Part shown: one piece after another, positions 33,401 through 33,497 of the stretch
Layout: each line of letters starts with the position of its first letter
Numbering within the stretch: position 1 is the first letter of the stretch
Source of the DNA: Candidatus Methylumidiphilus alinenensis
GTDB taxonomy: Bacteria > Pseudomonadota > Gammaproteobacteria > Methylococcales > Methylococcaceae
Assembly: GCA_003242955.1 (NCBI GenBank)
Contig: QJPH01000465.1
Location: forward strand, 1-33,497
Direction: 5' to 3'
DNA length: 33,497 bases
The notes under the pieces: generated by a model
What the model was told of the DNA's origin: nothing
Database searches by the model: none
What the model saw: only the letters and a program-made list of their open reading frames with translations
Translations under genes and position numbers: made by a program

Positions 33401-33497
33401 ACCGGTTACCCAAAGCGGCCAAGGTGCGTTAAACATCACTGCGAGCGGTGCCGATCAGGGCAGTACATCCGCGTTGACGGTGGGGGGTTTAGGCAGC
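30492..33497 (+). CDS. Filamentous-haemagglutinin-type exoprotein (TpsA), 3' end outside the window
   Basis: The frame is open for 1002 codons from ATG 30492 (AAGGA 7 bases upstream) to the window end. After a modest signal-like N-terminus (LYCALWVAMNLACVERVEA), a TPS secretion domain follows with the NVISRV element, YLLSPNGVVIGKNATIDV and a downstream SSLKFSDGS block. Later come GGTIVAWGDSASRAYGTF, GGNGGMVETSG and GGEWLLDPYDVTIS, typical of large haemagglutinins. Hundreds of residues of Gly/Asn/Thr-rich beta-helix repeats then follow. Such proteins are exported by a TpsB outer-membrane partner and act in adhesion, biofilm or contact inhibition. No TpsB is visible in the window. Two hairpins lie inside the frame. 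Confidence 0.88.
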   Translation, partial: MNRFPKNKLYCALWVAMNLACVERVEALTGASVGGIANTNLTLDGTIKGFNSNLGAGLRTQPVQTFSGVSPTIDAKSYGVFSSHSVFFSFSSFVIDRNSTATFSCSSGFCAGTSNVISRVNSPTNQAEIYGNLTSTIPNTAFYLLSPNGVVIGKNATIDVPGALHIGTTSSLKFSDGSSFGPATADVSTLTATPQAFGFLSTNTITLGADDKSGKADSTLTITSVGPAELSAGNVVDVDPGVGNTNTLNANTAGNTLAIEAGGPDGATSAITINNRNTISETSGGNIGMEANEGTITQAGTISANSSTGSGGDITLTAANGIANTGTIDASGNAAGGNVTLALTPAPAQQLQQTGSVTQTASVFNSAPGPLVYQGGTIHADSTTGLGGQVVLSGEYLQLDNGSLTTATGAAGGGAIYAGGGLHGSPLPSMTDSVFRTESVLQNATYTRVEQGAVLDASATNNGNGGTIVAWGDSASRAYGTFNAKGGPNGGNGGMVETSGHWLDVTGIKVDASAAQGKGGEWLLDPYDVTISTAETGNGNTTTNAGTETWTPTASGSNINNGDINNALINNNATITTGGNGVGNQNGDITVNAPISWTTNNTLSLQADGNISQGPVGIITANAGTLSGSAGGTVNLGGANAIANLGAFTSNGAFTLNNTTGLNVTGAVNIGGGATASNITSSGNLTVQNGGQLVGTNGTLNIETTVAGGVVNVLSGGVITNAALVKSDQSDIDIAGTVSATTTSAGQNITVNGALDSNTVTAGGNVTVSGTGATLTGGSGGVTAGTGSTTGTVGVSAGGVIQNTGNADFNVTGKYVSVDGSGSSISATGSGNFTVKATGSDTGAGAPASGFALSVTNNGKIVSGNTSSLTVQTAGSISLNPSSFSTNANNATANFIKSQPGDVSFISNTAIDIGQQGGISSTLTYDLAGKFTLQSTNSFHTAQLNINQSIAKTGATGDLDLIGDFIAVSQPVTQSGQGALNITASGADQGSTSALTVGGLGS
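30721..30752 (+). other. Terminator-shaped hairpin inside the start of the haemagglutinin gene
   Basis: GCTATGGG (30721-30728) pairs with CCCATAGC (30739-30746) and is followed by GTCTTTTTT. An alternative partner for the right arm is GACGCT at 30711-30716. It encodes KSYGVFSSHSVFF in frame. Shape is direct; any attenuation role is inferred. Confidence 0.3.
31781..31811 (+). other. Perfect 13-bp hairpin within the haemagglutinin coding sequence
   Basis: GACCGACTCGGTT (31781-31793) is inverted exactly at 31799-31811 with a 5-base loop. In frame it encodes TDSVFRTESVL, which breaks the Gly/Asn-rich pattern around it and could be a small insertion. Confidence 0.4.

Overview
The window looks like chromosomal DNA of a gammaproteobacterium. 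Supporting this are a RegB/RegA (PrrBA/RoxSR) redox pair, an Rsd/AlgQ anti-sigma-70 protein, RecB, PurD, MsrA and a DeaD/CsdA helicase of proteobacterial type. The density of small palindromic repeats, Rpn/DUF2887 genes and a large filamentous-haemagglutinin gene recalls Methylococcales/Thiotrichales genomes, but I cannot fix the genus from sequence alone. Core genes are moderately GC-rich. The segment from about 1480 to 7110 is strikingly AT-rich and looks acquired.

Layout. 1-1476: an accessory edge with an M15-like gene end, a ParD-type antitoxin without a toxin, a DUF2442 protein and a HIT gene that has lost its N-terminus exactly at the AT-rich border. 1477-7110: an AT-rich island. It carries a tightly overlapped three-gene operon (HIT-like protein, membrane protein, and a large PPDK/Rph-like dikinase fused to a MazG-like pyrophosphohydrolase), a 240-bp TA-flanked MITE, and a convergent D12-class adenine methyltransferase. 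7125-9341: a graveyard of defence-type genes: two Rpn/DUF2887 remnants, a DUF4007 pseudogene and an AbrB antitoxin pseudogene. 9542-13126: recB, whose start abuts a MITE. 13194-14894: PPK2 and two exported proteins. 14895-15723: nested mobile repeats. 15724-17386 (minus strand): a lipoprotein, then rsd and a Nudix gene. 17528-19471: purD-msrA. 19727-22393: regB-regA-phosphopantetheinyl transferase. 22364-22670: two MITEs. 22874-25000: a cold-shock protein with a long leader, then a DEAD-box helicase. 25008-25794: four more repeats. 25788-27825 (minus strand): a DUF2806 protein and a deoxyhypusine-synthase-like enzyme. 28059-29993: a membrane Ser/Thr kinase with a DUF4384 domain. 30492 to the end: the N-terminal 1002 codons of a filamentous-haemagglutinin-type exoprotein.

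The best candidate for an undescribed system is the HIT / membrane protein / dikinase-MazG operon at 1839-5907. Its junctions overlap (TTGA and TAATG), so the three proteins are probably made together. All recognisable enzymatic domains act on nucleotides or phosphoryl groups, the middle protein is membrane-anchored, and the locus sits in a defence-type neighbourhood. A role in phage defence or nucleotide signalling is inference only.

A second theme is small palindromic elements. Several have terminal inverted repeats with target duplications (702-827, 15031-15129, 22364-22513). At least four genes end at or inside such a repeat, and in the phosphopantetheinyl transferase gene the element demonstrably replaced the C-terminus and stop codon.
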